Assembly: GCA_030549335.1 (NCBI GenBank)
Contig: CM060187.1
Coordinates: 52,410,203 to 52,474,202, forward strand
Length of the DNA stretch: 64,000 nucleotides
Direction of reading: 5' to 3'
Origin: Pontederia crassipes
Lineage: Eukaryota; Streptophyta; Magnoliopsida; Commelinales; Pontederiaceae
The notes under the pieces are model-generated. The model was given only the letters and a program-made list of their open reading frames with translations, was not told the DNA's origin and made no database searches. A program made the translations under genes and the position numbers. Of the stretch, positions 35,205-48,210 are shown in pieces (the stretch's first letter is position 1; the number at the start of each line of letters is the position of its first letter).

Positions 35205-38200
35205 CTATTTCTTTTTCCCGGCTTTTCCTTCCTTTCTTCGGACAATTTCATCAGCATATTTCACACCCTTCCCCTTGTATGGTTCAGGCGGCCTCCACTT
35301 TCTTACTGCAGCAGCAAACTCACCAATGGCGCATTTGTCAAAGCCGCTAACCGCAATTTTGGTGTTATCCTCCACTTTTACTTGTATCCCATCTGGAATG
35401 GCCATCCTGACGGGATGTGAGAAGCCAAGATTCAGTACAAGGTCCTTACCCTCCAACATTGCACGGTATCCTACCCCGACAAGTTGAAGTCTTTTCTCGA
35501 AACCTTTTGAGACGCCAACCACCATGTTATCTGTGAGAGTTCTGCATTTGAATTGAGACCATATGAAATTTTGTTTTAGAACCACAAGAATTCAACACTG
35601 AAAGCTACATTATATATGTTTAGCCTATAATAAGGCCAATTTATACAATTCGTGTATGATCATACATATTATGAACTCAAAATTCAGTGAAGGACTGACC
35701 CAGGCCCATTATACCAGACTCTTTTGGTGCATCCCGCGACTAAACGAGTGTAATACAAAAAAGAACTTACATAAAGCACATCATTTCTAATATGGACTTG
35801 TTGGATGTACTATGCATAATGTTGAGCCAGCTAGATGTTATCCTATCCCTAGGAAGGTGCTGAAACAAGCAAAAGCGACAAAAGCTAGCAATCAAAGAAT
35901 CATAAAAATAGTGGTCCATAATAGAATTTTTAGATGATTCAGGGTTAAGGTACAGTCCACATATCTTCCATATAGGACTGTAAAACCTTGAATAAGCAAC
36001 AATATATTGAAGCACTAATTCCACTAAGGGCATAGACTATAAGAATTGAATACCTGAGGCAACTACAGAAAATGTTGTTAATAATGTCTAATGATAAAAT
36101 AACAATAGCCTTTCAAGAAAATAAAATAACAATAGCTCCCATCTTTCTAGAATTCATGGTCAAGTCTATATTGCAATGCAACCCTGGCCCAGGTCAAAAT
36201 GTTTCAACAGGTGAGGTGCAGTTTGGGCCCAGGGCTGTGCTGCAAGAGCTAGTAACTGCAGATTTGTACCCCGTAAAATTCATTGATAAGAGGGTCGTCC
36301 CCCCCTGAAATCAATCTAAAAGTGTTAGTGGCCATGGATATCGATGGACACGCCTAAAAGAATTGTTCAGGAAAGGTTTAAGAATGGTGCATACTACCGT
36401 ATCCTTAGTCCTTGAGAAGCTCCTTTTAGGATGATCTTACAAATGTCTTGGGACTACCATGGATCTGTAGATCAGCGGTAGTCCACAGGTATGGACCTCA
36501 TCCTTGAACCCTTTCAGAAATGTTGACATATGAAATACATTAGAAAAGCTACTACAGTAGACTTGGGGAATAACTACTACACCATGGTTCAATCGGAATT
36601 TTAGATCTATATCATGTTAACAGAAATAAAATAATACTGTAAAAAATACAGTTTAAGGTTGCTCAACTAGTAAGCAGTCATCTTGCTACAAAACATTGAT
36701 TTGTGGATGTAGTTAAGATCAAGGAAAACAAAAGTTATATCAACTTACACTCTATGTACTCTTTTAATCTTGGCTCTTACACCACTTGGCATCAGTTGAG
36801 CCCTTCCAGAGGCAATATACAACTTAAATTACCATATTTATACATTTTAATCCCAAATTATCCTCATCTGTCCTAACATTGAGCAATGTCTTTTGTTCTC
36901 CTAAGTTTCCGATGCCAAAAGTAAGGATTAACAACTTGTTGTTGTTCTGTACTTAACAACAGCCTCGCCATCTTAGGCCAATTCATTAATGTAACCATTG
37001 TATAATCATTGTTTCCTCTTTCAGAAAATACACACACCCACACATATAAATGTATATATGTGACATAAGATATAAATGTTTCAGATTTCTGAGGAATCTT
37101 GAAAGAAGGTCTTAAATGGTAATTGATAACATACCCCAACACATTGTGCAAATAGAATTGACAAAAGTAATATCTCTCGAGTGTATAGTTGCTAATAAAT
37201 GAAGACTTAAACAAAATAATCTGTACAATGGTTTAAAACTTACCTGAAGAGCCCATGCATTTGATTTGCTCTTCGAGTATCTAGAGCTTTGGATACTTTT
37301 AAAAATCCAGATTCATCTTTTTCGACCTTCACTTCACGTGGATAGGACCTGGAAAGTTCACCAAGTGGACCTTTAACCTTCAAATCTTGTCCATCCAATG
37401 TAATTGTCACATTAGATGGTACTTCAATTGGCCTCTTTCCAATCCTAGACTCCTTGCACTGCACTGACTTCAGTAGGAAACCAACCCTGCTGACAGGAGT
37501 ATCAGCAATGCGGAGTGCACACCTCTCACCAAGAAATGTGGAGTTCACGTTGCTGAAAAAATCAGTAGTAGGGATCTTATTCACCCAAGATAAAGAGGAG
37601 TTGCAAATCGGGAAAAAGAAATTGAAACAGAGAAAATTGTTAAAGCAATAAGACAAAGAACAGCGTAATTTACAAAGTGGCCTAGAATATCCAGCTAAGC
37701 ATTTTCGAGATCACCATACAATTTCACGTATGAAGGGAACAATATGATGAGACTCTCAAATTATAGAGAATTGCATAAATCGATAAGTTAATTATGGGAG
37801 ATGCCTTTATACAACATCTTCTTCCTTTGTTTTTGTTCTTTTTTTTTTTTGAGAAAGGAAACGATGGCTACGGAAAGGGATTTCCTTTATACACAACATC
37901 TAAACAAGAAGATTTCCTTGCAAGCCAGGAGATGGATCTGCAATAGCCTAGATAGAAGTAAAATCGGATATACAACTTAATGCAGATCCTACGATGAAAT
38001 TGCTGTTCTTTTGAAATAGTAGCAAAAACTGTAATTTTATTTTAGAAAATCATAGTATGAAAAAGAACGTTTAGCTGTTCTTTAATGAACTTTCACAAAA
38101 GATATTAGCTTGTACTAATCCCACCAATGAACATCTCTATCAAACGTTGCTATAAGCTTTCATAAAAAGACATTTCTAGTAATAATTTTTTTGAACTTCG

Positions 38201-39812
38201 CCTGTTATGCAATGCAAATTGACGCAGCAAAACCAACATAAATAAGAATCTGCACATAAGCTGCAAAATCATTTGATATAATCAAATCACAAATATAACT
38301 GACAAAAGACGCATTTAATTTCAATAAAACACAAGAAAAAAATGAAAATTATACAAGTAACTTGAAGAAATTGCTCAAACAACACATTCAAAGTCAACAA
38401 AATTCATTTTGCAACATCTGTAAATATTAACCACGATCACTGTCCACCAGAGTCTTACCCTGGAGGATAAGTCAGGAAATCACATGCTGCCACCAAAAGG
38501 CAGCATCAATGCTGTGCAACACGTATCTAGCAAGGGCTGTGCTGCACGATTATCAAACAGTGCCCCTTTTTGAATTTAAGACGCACTAAATTTTATCACT
38601 TAAATAATCGTATAGAAAGAAGTTATTTGATTTTCAGCAGTTGTCATTCTTCCTCGCTTTGCCTTGCCTAATGCAGTAGATATGCTTCTTGCTCTCTTTA
38701 GCTAAGATATCTCACCATGGCATGTTTTGATACACTGGAAGGAAGCAATGGCCATGGAAAAGAAACCAAAAGATTGCTATTACGTGTAGTTAAAAATGTC
38801 CAGTTAGCTCATCAAGAAGGTCCTGGAAAAGAAACTATGATAGGTATAAAAAAATGAGAGTGCCTTGTAATTGTACGGTGAACTGGATCTAGAGACCTTG
38901 TGATTTTATTTCTATGCAAGCTTGACATGGGAATAACGGGGAGAAACAAGGCAGATAGGTGAAAGCTGAGCTGATCCATAGTTGAGGTACACCACCGAAT
39001 ATAGATGAGTCGTGGATATTTCATAAATACTTCGTTATACTTAGGTGAACTTAACAAGAGAAAATAAAACTTCCTTTTCAGAATTCACCCGTACCATATT
39101 GCTTAAGAAGATTTAAATATGTCTATTAAAATGAGGACATCAAAGTACTTGGAAAAATGGTAGATTTCTTCTTTTAGGAATGAGGAAATGTAGGTAATTG
39201 TCCCATTGAAAGACTCACGGTTTTTGCTTATGTAGATCAAATAAGGAGCAGAATGAAGGTAGAGAACTGAATTTTCAAGATATTCAAACCATAATCTGGT
39301 TACCACAGAAAAACGATAGTGTCTATCTAGATATCTTAACCACCTCTGGCCAATTCACCAAGCTGTTTCTACTCCCTTGACATATTCTAATCAACGGGTT
39401 TCTCAAGAGCAAGTTTAATATAAGAGCATTGTGAGCAGCCAAAAAAATGAAAGAGGGAACCTAAATTCAGGTTCCTATACTGTCGATTCAAACGATGCAA
39501 TTGACAAAAAAACCATAAAAAAGTCGTAGAATCTGAGACAAACTTGCATGATGTGAACAATCACATTTTGAAGACTCAGAGTAAAACAAGAGCACTGAAA
39601 AGTTTCAAGAAGATACATAATTTGGGCTCAACTTCCTACTGCACAATCCCATTGTTCAGAAAGAGAATAGGAACCTCCAAATGATTGCAGTGACACGGAT
39701 AAGAAGAGGGAAAAAAAGTGGAAAACACAGCAGAGGAGGAAGAGGAGAGTACTGAGACAAGTTTAGATGTTTACCAGGAAGAGTGGATTGAGGGGGCGAG
39801 GGCCGACGCCAT
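35205..39812 (-). CDS. RPL6: Plastid 50S ribosomal protein L6 (uL6c)
   Basis: Nuclear-encoded protein of the chloroplast large ribosomal subunit. Exons: 39812-39775 (38 nt), 37552-37244 (309 nt), 35541-35205 (337 nt); GT-AG junctions, total 684 nt, 227 aa. Exon 1 gives only [12 protein letters not shown] plus part of a Cys codon. With the start of exon 2 ([15 protein letters not shown]) it forms a Ser-rich plastid transit peptide. The mature part begins around [16 protein letters not shown] and continues with [59 protein letters not shown], and the conserved end [17 protein letters not shown] followed by [11 protein letters not shown]. Length fits plant uL6c. The start was chosen because it alone supplies an in-frame exon with a GT donor. 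Confidence 0.93.
37820..37883 (-). mobile_element. Short LINE tail insertion in uL6c intron 1 flank
   Basis: A T-run followed by gagaaaggaaacgatggcta is flanked by cctttatacaacatct (37804-37819) and cctttatacacaacatct (37884-37901), which differ by a 2-nt indel. It resembles the reverse LINE 3' ends elsewhere in the window. Located within uL6c intron 1. Confidence 0.5.
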
Positions 39813-40395
39813 TGCCGTCCTACGGTGGTTCTGTTCTCTTTCCTCTCTTTCTCTCCTCTTCCTTTCCCGTGCAAACTGTGTTATCTGCTCCTTCGGCGGC
39901 AGGTTTATCCACTGGGTTGCGTTCGATTCGAAGACGTGGACCGGAGCGAGTCACATTTTGGATAACGGGTTTCGGGTCCGCTCGTGTGGTCGAGAAGAAC
40001 GTCCGCTACAATTTAGAACCGTTTTTTCTCCGTATTCATCAATAAGAATTATCAACAATTCACCAAAACAAATTAATGATTATTAGTACCGAATCTTGAC
40101 TGCCTTTTATTTTTTATTTCACTTGTATTAGGTCATTGCACCTCCCATTATAACAAACGAACGATATAAAAAAATAATTATTAATAACTCGTTTTCCTAA
40201 AAGACATATGTACAAAATTATTATAAATGCAATGATGATATTTACGAAGACAAAGAGGAAAAAATGATGAGAGGTGAGATGATAACAATTCCTTTTTAAT
40301 TTGGTGAAAGGGTCAAATGCTCGTCCTAAGTTTTTCTACGTATTAGTGAAACAATAGCACTTGGAATGTGGAAACGCTAATAATAGTTATATATT
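39813..40395. promoter_or_regulatory. Presumed uL6c promoter region
   Basis: The upstream flank of uL6c. The GC-rich first ~200 bp contains open frames on the plus strand that are not recognised. No distinct motif was assigned. Confidence 0.35.
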
Positions 40396-41083
40396 GTGTT
40401 TGTTTAGAAATTCTTTTTTTCATCCAAATGACGCAAATTCTTAAAAATGAAGAAGTTGGAGTTCTCGTTAAAGGCCAGAACTTTGCCGAGAATTTACCTT
40501 TTTTTTTGTTTCTCTTTTTGCTTTGTTTCTTTTAATTCTTTATTATATCTTAATTAGTATTTTTTTATATTACTAATTACTATTTAATCTTAATATTATT
40601 TATTATATTATCATAAATAATAATCAATTATAATATTATATTTATTAATATAATATTATGATGCTTATAAGATAAATTCTTTATAACTTAATATAAATAT
40701 TTTTTTAAAAAAATATAATATTAATAATGCAAGGAAAATAATAAATTATATTATTTTTTCATAAATTACAAATGATAATATTAACATAATTTCTTTCATA
40801 AATTATAAAATTTAATATTAATATAAATATTTTTCATACATAATATTTTAAATAAATAGATAACTAATATTTTAATTTACTATAATTTTATACATCATAA
40901 AATAATAAATTATATCATTAATTCTTACTTTTTATCCAATCACCTACTAAAACTTATCTATCACGTCAACTTTTCAAATTCTCATTATTACACTTTACAT
41001 CCAAACACCACACCTAAATTTTTCTATCAAATCCATTAATTTCTGAGAACTAACAAGAACTATAAATTTCCAATCCAAACACT
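40396..41083 (-). mobile_element. AT-rich TIR element (family D), copy 3
   Basis: Begins gtgtttgtttagaaattc and ends ccaatccaaacactg. The right part read on the minus strand (ggtgtttggatgtaaagtgt, gttgacgtgatagataagtt, ttagtaggtgattggata) aligns with the interior of copies at 23934 and 46943. No coding capacity. Confidence 0.5.
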
Positions 41084-41094
41084 GCCATAAAGAT

Positions 41095-41856
41095 AGTGTT
41101 TGGCATTAGAACTTAGACAAGAACTTACTCAAATTTCACCAAACACTGCTATAAAATGAACTTCTAATCAATGATCGCGTGATGCCAAAGTTCGAACTTC
41201 CAAGTTCTTCTTGCAGGCAAGAATCACATTCTTTTTTTTTTACCTTTTTAACTTTCAATTGTTTTTTTTATGTATATATACTTAATTATTTATTTATATA
41301 TTAACATTCAACTTTTAAAATAAATTATTTTATTTAATATTAAACAATTATTTCATTAATTATTTATTATACTTTAATTAAAATTTTCAATTGTTTTTAG
41401 AAAAAAATATACATAATATTTTATATTTTAAATAAATACATAATATTTTTATTTACTATAATTTTATACCTCATAAAATAAAAATTATGTTCTTTACGTT
41501 AATTATAATATTAATAACATATACAAAATTAAGATTAATATAATACAACACAACTTATTCTTTAATAAATTTTAAATTAACAATGGAGTATAACATTTTT
41601 TTATTATAGTAATTATTATTTTAAATAAAGACATAATATTCTAATTTACTATAAATTTATACCTCATAAAATAATACATTATATACTTAGTTCTTACTTT
41701 TTATCCAAACACATACTAAAATTTATCTATCAAATTAGTTTTTCAAATTTCCATCATTATATTTTTCATCCAAACACCAAACCTAAATTTTCTATCAAGT
41801 CGACTAGTTCTTGAAACTATCGAGAACTAAAATTTCACATGTGAAACACGGCCAAA
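41095..41856 (-). mobile_element. AT-rich TIR element (family D), copy 4
   Basis: Directly follows copy 3 and starts agtgtttggcattagaactt. The right end (atccaaacaccaaacctaaa, ctagttcttgaaactatcga) is the reverse-oriented family sequence. The two neighbours may be nested or serial insertions. Confidence 0.5.
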
Positions 41857-41862
41857 AGGAGT

Positions 41863-43020
41863 CATGCCAAATGTGGAGGGCCACATGCATTCGAGCATAA
41901 GTTCTATGGATTGCTAGCAATCTCATTCGAGATCCATTGCAAGATGTCTTTTTGGCCAATGTGATTTGAGTGACATTTTTTACTTTAGATTGAATGATTT
42001 CGAATTTAAAATTTATCGTGAAGTTATGTGTTCTTTATTTTTTTTCTTCTCATATTAGGTTTTGGACCTTTGAGGATGATGATATCCTATTTTTCGTCAT
42101 GGTGTCGTGGGGAGTCTAGGGCTATTCATTGAGGACTTGGAGGCCATCGAGCGGGTGCAGTCCGTGAGGGGCTTCGCTAGCTAGTGGAAACTCGAAGTTG
42201 GAGCACAACCCCCCTTGCTTCTCTGACTTGCCGAGCTACCCTTACTTCACGTGTCCCGCTCTCTATTGAAGCTCCTCCAATTCATGGCGACCATAGCTGT
42301 ATCGATGACCCACTCTTTGGGAAGCTCTAGATGCATAGCGAACTCGACGGGCTCACTAGAAGGCTCGACCTCAACCTCCTATGCACAGCTGGTCAAGAAT
42401 GGCTTATTTGACGAGTTCGTGACCTCGAAGCCCACTATTGCCATTTGCATCGAAGATGTGGAGACAGTTGACAAAGATGCAGAGATGACCGATAGAGATG
42501 TAGAGATGGCTAGCTATAATAGTTGCTAATGAGATTGCAGATCAACAATATGGAGGCTTGACGGGAAGTACCGAGCTTTGGATGGTTTGTTGGAGGAGCT
42601 ATGGGTGAATGAGAAATGTGTTGTTCATCCTCGATCGGAGAAGCATGTCAGCTCACTGCCATCGTGGATGTGGAGTTCTCACAGGGCCAGCACAACCAAA
42701 ATCAAGGAGACTAGCAAGTGGCAACTGCTTTGGCCGAGCCAAACTCGACCTAGCTTGGGCAAAAAAATTGAGATTGGGTGCACAACCCAGCACAAGCCCG
42801 CCTAGTCGGCCAGACCATGTTAGGCCCCAACTGCGTCGGGCTGGCCAGCTTGGTATCATTATGGTATTGACACGATTAAATTTGATTTGATTGGCTCATG
42901 TTCAACACGACCCAACCCATTTATCCATATTTAGATATCACTTGCTTTCTTCTACTTTGATGTTTGGTGATAATTCCTATAAGTTACATTTTTACAAATA
43001 AATATCTATCCTTAAACATA
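41863..43020. other. Intergenic region with unrecognised moderately GC-rich block
   Basis: Between about 42060 and 42860 composition is more coding-like, and short open frames exist on both strands (92 codons at 42251-42529 on plus). No family was recognised and no exon structure could be built. It may be decayed transposon or gene sequence. Confidence 0.3.
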
Positions 43021-43894
43021 TTTTGTGTAACGTCCCCAAAATCAGCCCTCTTGCAATGCTAGCAGTCAGATTGACTAAGAGAGTGTTACATTGCCTACTA
43101 CTTCTTTGACTTTGACCAGTCAACACATGACACATGTGGCAACGAAAATAATAGATATACAAATGAATCAAAGGAGTTTGCGGAAGAAATATCATTGGAA
43201 AATCAAAAGATGTCACATTTAATGAAATAGTTCAAGAAAAGGAAAATTCAAATGATTCACTAGTTCAAAGAAAACTATTCACATATGCAAGGTTAAAAGG
43301 GGAATTCAATATCTTTGTAACACAAATTCTGATAATTCAAATGTAGAAATAAAAGACGGAAAGCTTGTGAGTTCTTTGCAAGTCATGTGATGCTATCCTG
43401 GAGCTATGCGTCATCCACTTCCTCCCTAAGCAGGGTTCTCACTTGCAAAATTTTAATACAAGGGCATGGAATGCCCGTGAGCTAACGCCAAGTACACATA
43501 GATACATAGACGATAAAATGATAATCTAATTAAGGTCAATACTGATAAAAGAAAAGCAATTGAACATTTACTTTAATTACTGGTTTCAATACCTTGACCT
43601 CTGTAGGCTATGACTCATACATATTCACATCTATACTTTATTCTTTACTTTAACAATACCTTCTATTGTATCATACTTTACTATACCATACTCCGTCTTG
43701 TACTTTGCTCTGTTATACATTACCATACTTTATTATGCTTTGTGTGGTACTACGTCTTTTACATTACGATGGAGTCTTTGAAGTTCATTATCCTATTCGA
43801 GCTCGACTTAATTAAGTGAGAAGCTAGAGGTGTTTCTATACCATATGTTGCCAGATTATCCATAAAAGGGAAGGTGTATGCTAAGACATACCCT

Positions 43895-44130
43895 TTTTGG
43901 AATACAGGTGGGAGAGAACCTGTATCCCAAGAACACTGTCTCCTCAGCTAAGCTATCTGTCCATCTGGCATTATATATTATAATCCATATATTACCCCCA
44001 TAGGGGAAGAGTGCGTCAATACGTCACCCTTATTCGGAGCACAAGTGGGAGAGGGCCTGTGGTCCAGGAACAATGGTAGTTAATACCAGTAGGTGCACTG
44101 TCTCCTCAGTACAACTACCTGTCCCTCACT
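43895..44130. repeat. Internal duplication in the solo-LTR-like element
   Basis: The block tggaatacaggtgggagaga … actgtctcctcag … ctatctgtcc (about 43899-43962) returns as ggagcacaagtgggagaggg … actgtctcctcag … ctacctgtcc (about 44035-44131), with an insertion of about 25 bp in the second copy. Confidence 0.6.
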
Positions 44131-44410
44131 ATATCATACCTTGACCTGTATCCTGGGCGACACATAGCTATCTCGTTATTTTATTTTTATTTTACTTATT
44201 TTCTTTAACATGAGTGGAGTTTGGAATCATAGTTCAGAGAAGGAGTAAAGTCTGATCCCCTTCATGTGGACGAAAAAAAATTCGTTACTTGCCTTGTAAT
44301 ATTGGACATGGCCTCAAATGGGCCAGGTTTAGGCATGATTATAGAAGTTCTAGTCATTCAAGGGGCATTTCAATCCTTTTACATCAAGATTCACGATTCT
44401 TCTTCTCTAG

Positions 44411-44780
44411 ACCGGTCGACTGTTATTGTTGGACTAGTCGACCGCTCCAGCTGGACCGGTCGACCGATAATATGTTCGGCCGATCACTCCTTCGCTCTGA
44501 GCCGATCGACCATTCGCTGTGAATCGGTCGACCGGTCGCTGTCGCGAGATCGATCGATCGTTCCTCTAGAATCGGTCGATCGACCTTGCGCGAATAGCCT
44601 TGGCGGCTTCCGCCGAATCGGTCGACCGATTACGTGGGATCGGTCGACCGGCCATAAGTTCGACATGGGATGTCGAAGATCGATCGACCGATCTGGTGAA
44701 ATCGGTCGATCGATTCTTCGCACGAAACAGAGTCGTCGATCGTCTCTTCCATTTTCGGCCGACCTTCGATCGTCCGATCT
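44411..44780. repeat. Cluster of palindromic GGTCGACC / GATCGATC motifs
   Basis: About 15 variants of the core (tcggtcgaccg, ccggtcgaccg, gatcgatcgatcg, tcggtcgatcgacc and others) occur in roughly 370 bp at irregular spacing of about 15-40 bp. Several are perfect palindromes and the whole block can fold on itself. Translation gives VDRS/GRPI-type repeats, which are a by-product. Confidence 0.85.
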
Positions 44781-45319
44781 CAATACACATAATACGAAAA
44801 ATATTTCTACAGGTCTCTATATCATAATGGAATCGAAATGCGCGACATTTGATCTACATTTTATCATATAGGGGATTTTACGTCTATGATACCTCTGTTC
44901 ATCACTAGGAGTTCGTCGGAGGTTCGTTCGCTACTTTCTCCGCCACCGGTCGTCCTTGTCCGATGAGGAGAGTGCAGTTGTTCTATGTACGCATCGAGGA
45001 AGGGCTACTACATGCTGGATTGTCGGATCGTCTCGTCCTTTGTACACGTAGTTCATCGATCATTGTTCGCCTGCTCGTTCGTCGGTCGCCAGAGAAGAAG
45101 GAGACGAAGGGAGAGGGAGACGACTGTGAGGGGAGTGGAAAGGTGCAGGAGTCCACCTCACTCCCCTCCTTAGCACTCTCTCTTGAGAGAGAGCTGTGGG
45201 GGGAGTGGGGGTGAGGGAGAGAGAGGGAATCGATCGTGGGATGACCGATTCTCTCATTCTATTTTTTTTTCAAATTTTAATTTTAAAAGAGAGAGATATG
45301 AGTCGGGTGTTACATTTTG

Positions 45320-46940
45320 TACCTTTTCAAACAACTAGGAATGACGCTGAGTTGAAAAAACCCTCACCCCCACGTGGTTGTCCGAGAATCACTACCACCA
45401 CACCAGTGAATCCTATGCAGTGGGCTTCCTAGTGTAAAAGGTCCCCTTGTGGCGTATGGCTGACACACATGCGAACATGATCCACTTTATGATAATATGC
45501 ACCATCCATCAGTTGTTGCGCTCTTCACAGGTAATAGCAATGATATCAAACATAATGCATGAAAGGGTCTTTAACTCAAGCCAAAATGAAACTAGAAGGT
45601 ACATTGGGAGAATTTGCGGAGGCATTTATGTAAGAATTTGAGGTTTAAGGATCAAGATGTTTTGATTGAATAGTCCCACATGGACAAAATACAGAAGTGA
45701 TGACTTATATGTAAATACATCTTTACCTTACAAGATATATTTTAAATTTGTGTGAGTCAAAAGTTCAAAGTAAGCAATATCTTGATTGAGTTGAGAATGT
45801 TAAAAATGGTATTAGAGTCATGGAGGGTGAGGAGTGCACCTCCAGCGCAGGTAGCATCAAGCTTGAGACAATCAAGTAGGTAGAGGACGCAGAGCTCATC
45901 ACGATGTGGTAAAGCACAATGATGATGGAGATGCCGTCCAATGAAGCATGGAAGGATCGATGAGTCTGATTAGGAAGAAATTCGAGAGGGACTTGAGTTT
46001 GTTCACCTCTCGACGTGATGACAACACATAGACCCTTGCGCATCACTTGTAGAGTTGCCGGCGATGCACTGAGCGGGGCGCTCTACGCATCGTTGGCGAG
46101 CCATAAATCTCTCTTTTTGGCTCACCCCCATTGTCGGGGGGCTCTCTACGCCTCCTCGGTAACTCTCTTATATTTATTAAATTTTACATTATAGATGTTA
46201 TTATTTTAATCTTTTTTATTTAATTTTATTTTTAAAATACAATGGCACACCAATAGTAATATTGGGTAAACCAACAATTGTTGACCGAAAAAAGTTAATA
46301 GTCCTATGAAAATCTTATTAGAGAGTGAAGTTTGAAGTTTGAATTGAGAAATGGAGTAAAGTTTAATAACTCTAAATTTTCTTGTCACACGACATCAATA
46401 AAATTAAGCTTTATTTGGTAATGCTACATTATATGAACAAATAGGTACAGAAAGTACTGTTTCCATCCAAATTAGCACAAAGCAAGTTATGTTTTGAATA
46501 AAGCAATAGCTCTTTCAGAATTGCATATGAATTTTGATTGTCCAATTGATCTTATAAGACCGTCAATTCCACTGCAAGGACTTAAATCACTTATCATCTT
46601 AAAAGATCTAAACCCTAAACCCTACACCAATAATTTGGTAAAAGAGATATAAATAAAATATTAAAAGAGATGAATATGAAAATACATGAATTTTAGTACA
46701 CCACATTAATGGTAATGATGAAATATGAACAATTTGAAATTTGAAATAATAAATTCAAGGAATGCGTACATTCATTATTGTTCTTAATTACGATTTTTCT
46801 ATATTAGGAAAAATGTATCCTATGTGAATGAGTAAAAAAAATATATCACCGCACCACCATCTAATTATCTATTTTTTCATCTATTAAAAATGGTTTTGAT
46901 TCCTCCACATTTGCTCACAAACATAACTAGAACATTCTGA
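45320..46940. other. Intergenic sequence without recognised genes
   Basis: Only short open frames occur, none recognised. A telomere-like aaaccctaaaccctac occurs near 46610 but is too short to mean anything. Confidence 0.4.
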
Positions 46941-46942
46941 CG

Positions 46943-48207
46943 CCGTTTGGCAATAAGAATCGAAGTTTCACCCAGTTTTTGTGAATAGTTGAAATGATAA
47001 ATTAGTTCAAGTTATGTTTGTATGGAGTGAAATCTGATAATAATGAATAAGGTAGTTGATGTGATAAAAAAAATAGATGTGATGTGTTAATTTTAGTAGA
47101 TGATTGAATTAAAAATGTGTATTATAAAATTATTAAAAATTGAAATACATATATATATAATTGTTTAAAAATATATTATTTAAATATAAAATTCAATTTT
47201 CTAGTAATTTATATTTAATGAAATATTAATATTTTATAATGAAATAATAAATAATAAAAAATAATATTAGTCCTTTATTAATTATATTTTACATATAATA
47301 AATAAATTAAGTTATACATTAAAGGTTAAAAAAGAAAATGATAACAGAAAAAAAAAGTTAAAAAATGGTGAAACGTCAAATCGAAAAAAATTGTAATCGC
47401 AAAAAAAAAGAGGGCCATAGTTCCATCAAAATAGTAGTTTGGAACCAGGGTCCCGTGACCCTGATTCCAAATTGGAACTTGAGATCGTTTGGAAATGGAA
47501 TCACGATTCATCTTAAATTCTGAGTGCATAATTGAGGTGTGTTTGGTTGGAGTGGAATTTAATGACGAGGAATAAGGTGGTTGATATGATAGGAAAAAGT
47601 AAATGTGATGGATGAATTTTGGGTGGATTTTGAATTAAAAATGATTATTATAAATATGAAATATAATTTTATTATTAATTAAAATAAATTATAAAATAAA
47701 AATTTTTATGGGAAAAAATTTGTTAAAATTTATATTATTTAAATATAAAAAATCTTTTTCTAAATTAAGTATATTTAATAAAATATTAAAATTCCTTAAT
47801 GAAAAATAGGTAATAAATAATATTATATTAATTACTTATTAAAATTATTTTATATTTATTAAACAATTTATTTTAGAAAAGATATTGTGTGAGAGAAAAG
47901 AAAAAGAAATGAAAAAAAATGAATTTTGAAAAGAAAATGTCAAGTCAAAGTCAAAAGGCAAAAATAAAAAAATAAAAAATTCAATTTCATAAAAATGGTT
48001 GAACTGGAAGTGTAGAACTGGGATCACATGACCCCGGTTCCATCAATCTTATTCTCGCTCCGGAATTTGATTCCGGAACAATGTTTGGTAGAATCGGGCG
48101 GAACAAAGCCGCGATTCTCGTCCGATTCCGTAACCAAACGATCCCATTGAGGGTGTTTGACAAAATAGAGTGTGCTGGTTCCACCCGATTCCAATAGTCA
48201 AACACCT
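46943..48207 (+). mobile_element. AT-rich TIR element (family D), copy 5, interrupted by copy 6
   Basis: Outer ends cgccgtttggcaataagaat and, on the other strand, gaggtgtttgactattggaa are imperfect inverted repeats. The interior (gataaattagttcaagttat, aaggtagttgatgtgataaa) matches the copy at 23934. A second, complete-looking element with its own TIRs sits inside at 47483-48143. Confidence 0.6.
47483..48143 (+). mobile_element. AT-rich TIR element (family D), copy 6, nested
   Basis: Ends gatcgtttggaaatggaatc and, on the other strand, gatcgtttggttacggaatc form good inverted repeats. The interior tttggttggagtggaattta and aaggtggttgatatgatagg matches the family. No transposase; target duplication unclear. 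Confidence 0.65.
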
Positions 48208-48210
48208 CAC

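Larger units (their letters stand above)
43026..45314. mobile_element. Solo-LTR-like element, about 2.29 kb, with 5-bp target duplication
   Basis: Starts TGTAACGTCCCC and ends GGGTGTTACA, with a perfect 5-bp duplication ttttg (43021-43025 and 45315-45319). There is no gag-pol, PBS or second LTR, so a solo LTR is the simplest reading; a non-autonomous element is possible. It contains an internal near-duplication (below) and a dense cluster of palindromic GTCGAC/GATCGATC motifs at 44411-44780. Confidence 0.75.

Noticed and set aside
39718-40086. 122-codon plus-strand frame near uL6c exon 1
   Set aside because: The minus strand here supplies the in-frame uL6c start exon with a GT donor; the plus frame shows no known family.
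44411-44780. CRISPR array
   Set aside because: The motif cluster has variable repeats and spacing, and the DNA is plant nuclear.
44266-44871. 201-codon frame rich in VDRS repeats
   Set aside because: The repeated residues reflect the palindromic GTCGAC cluster; the frame is open on both strands and lies in an LTR-like element.
46605-46625. Interstitial telomere repeat
   Set aside because: Only about two CCCTAAA-type units are present, too few to call.
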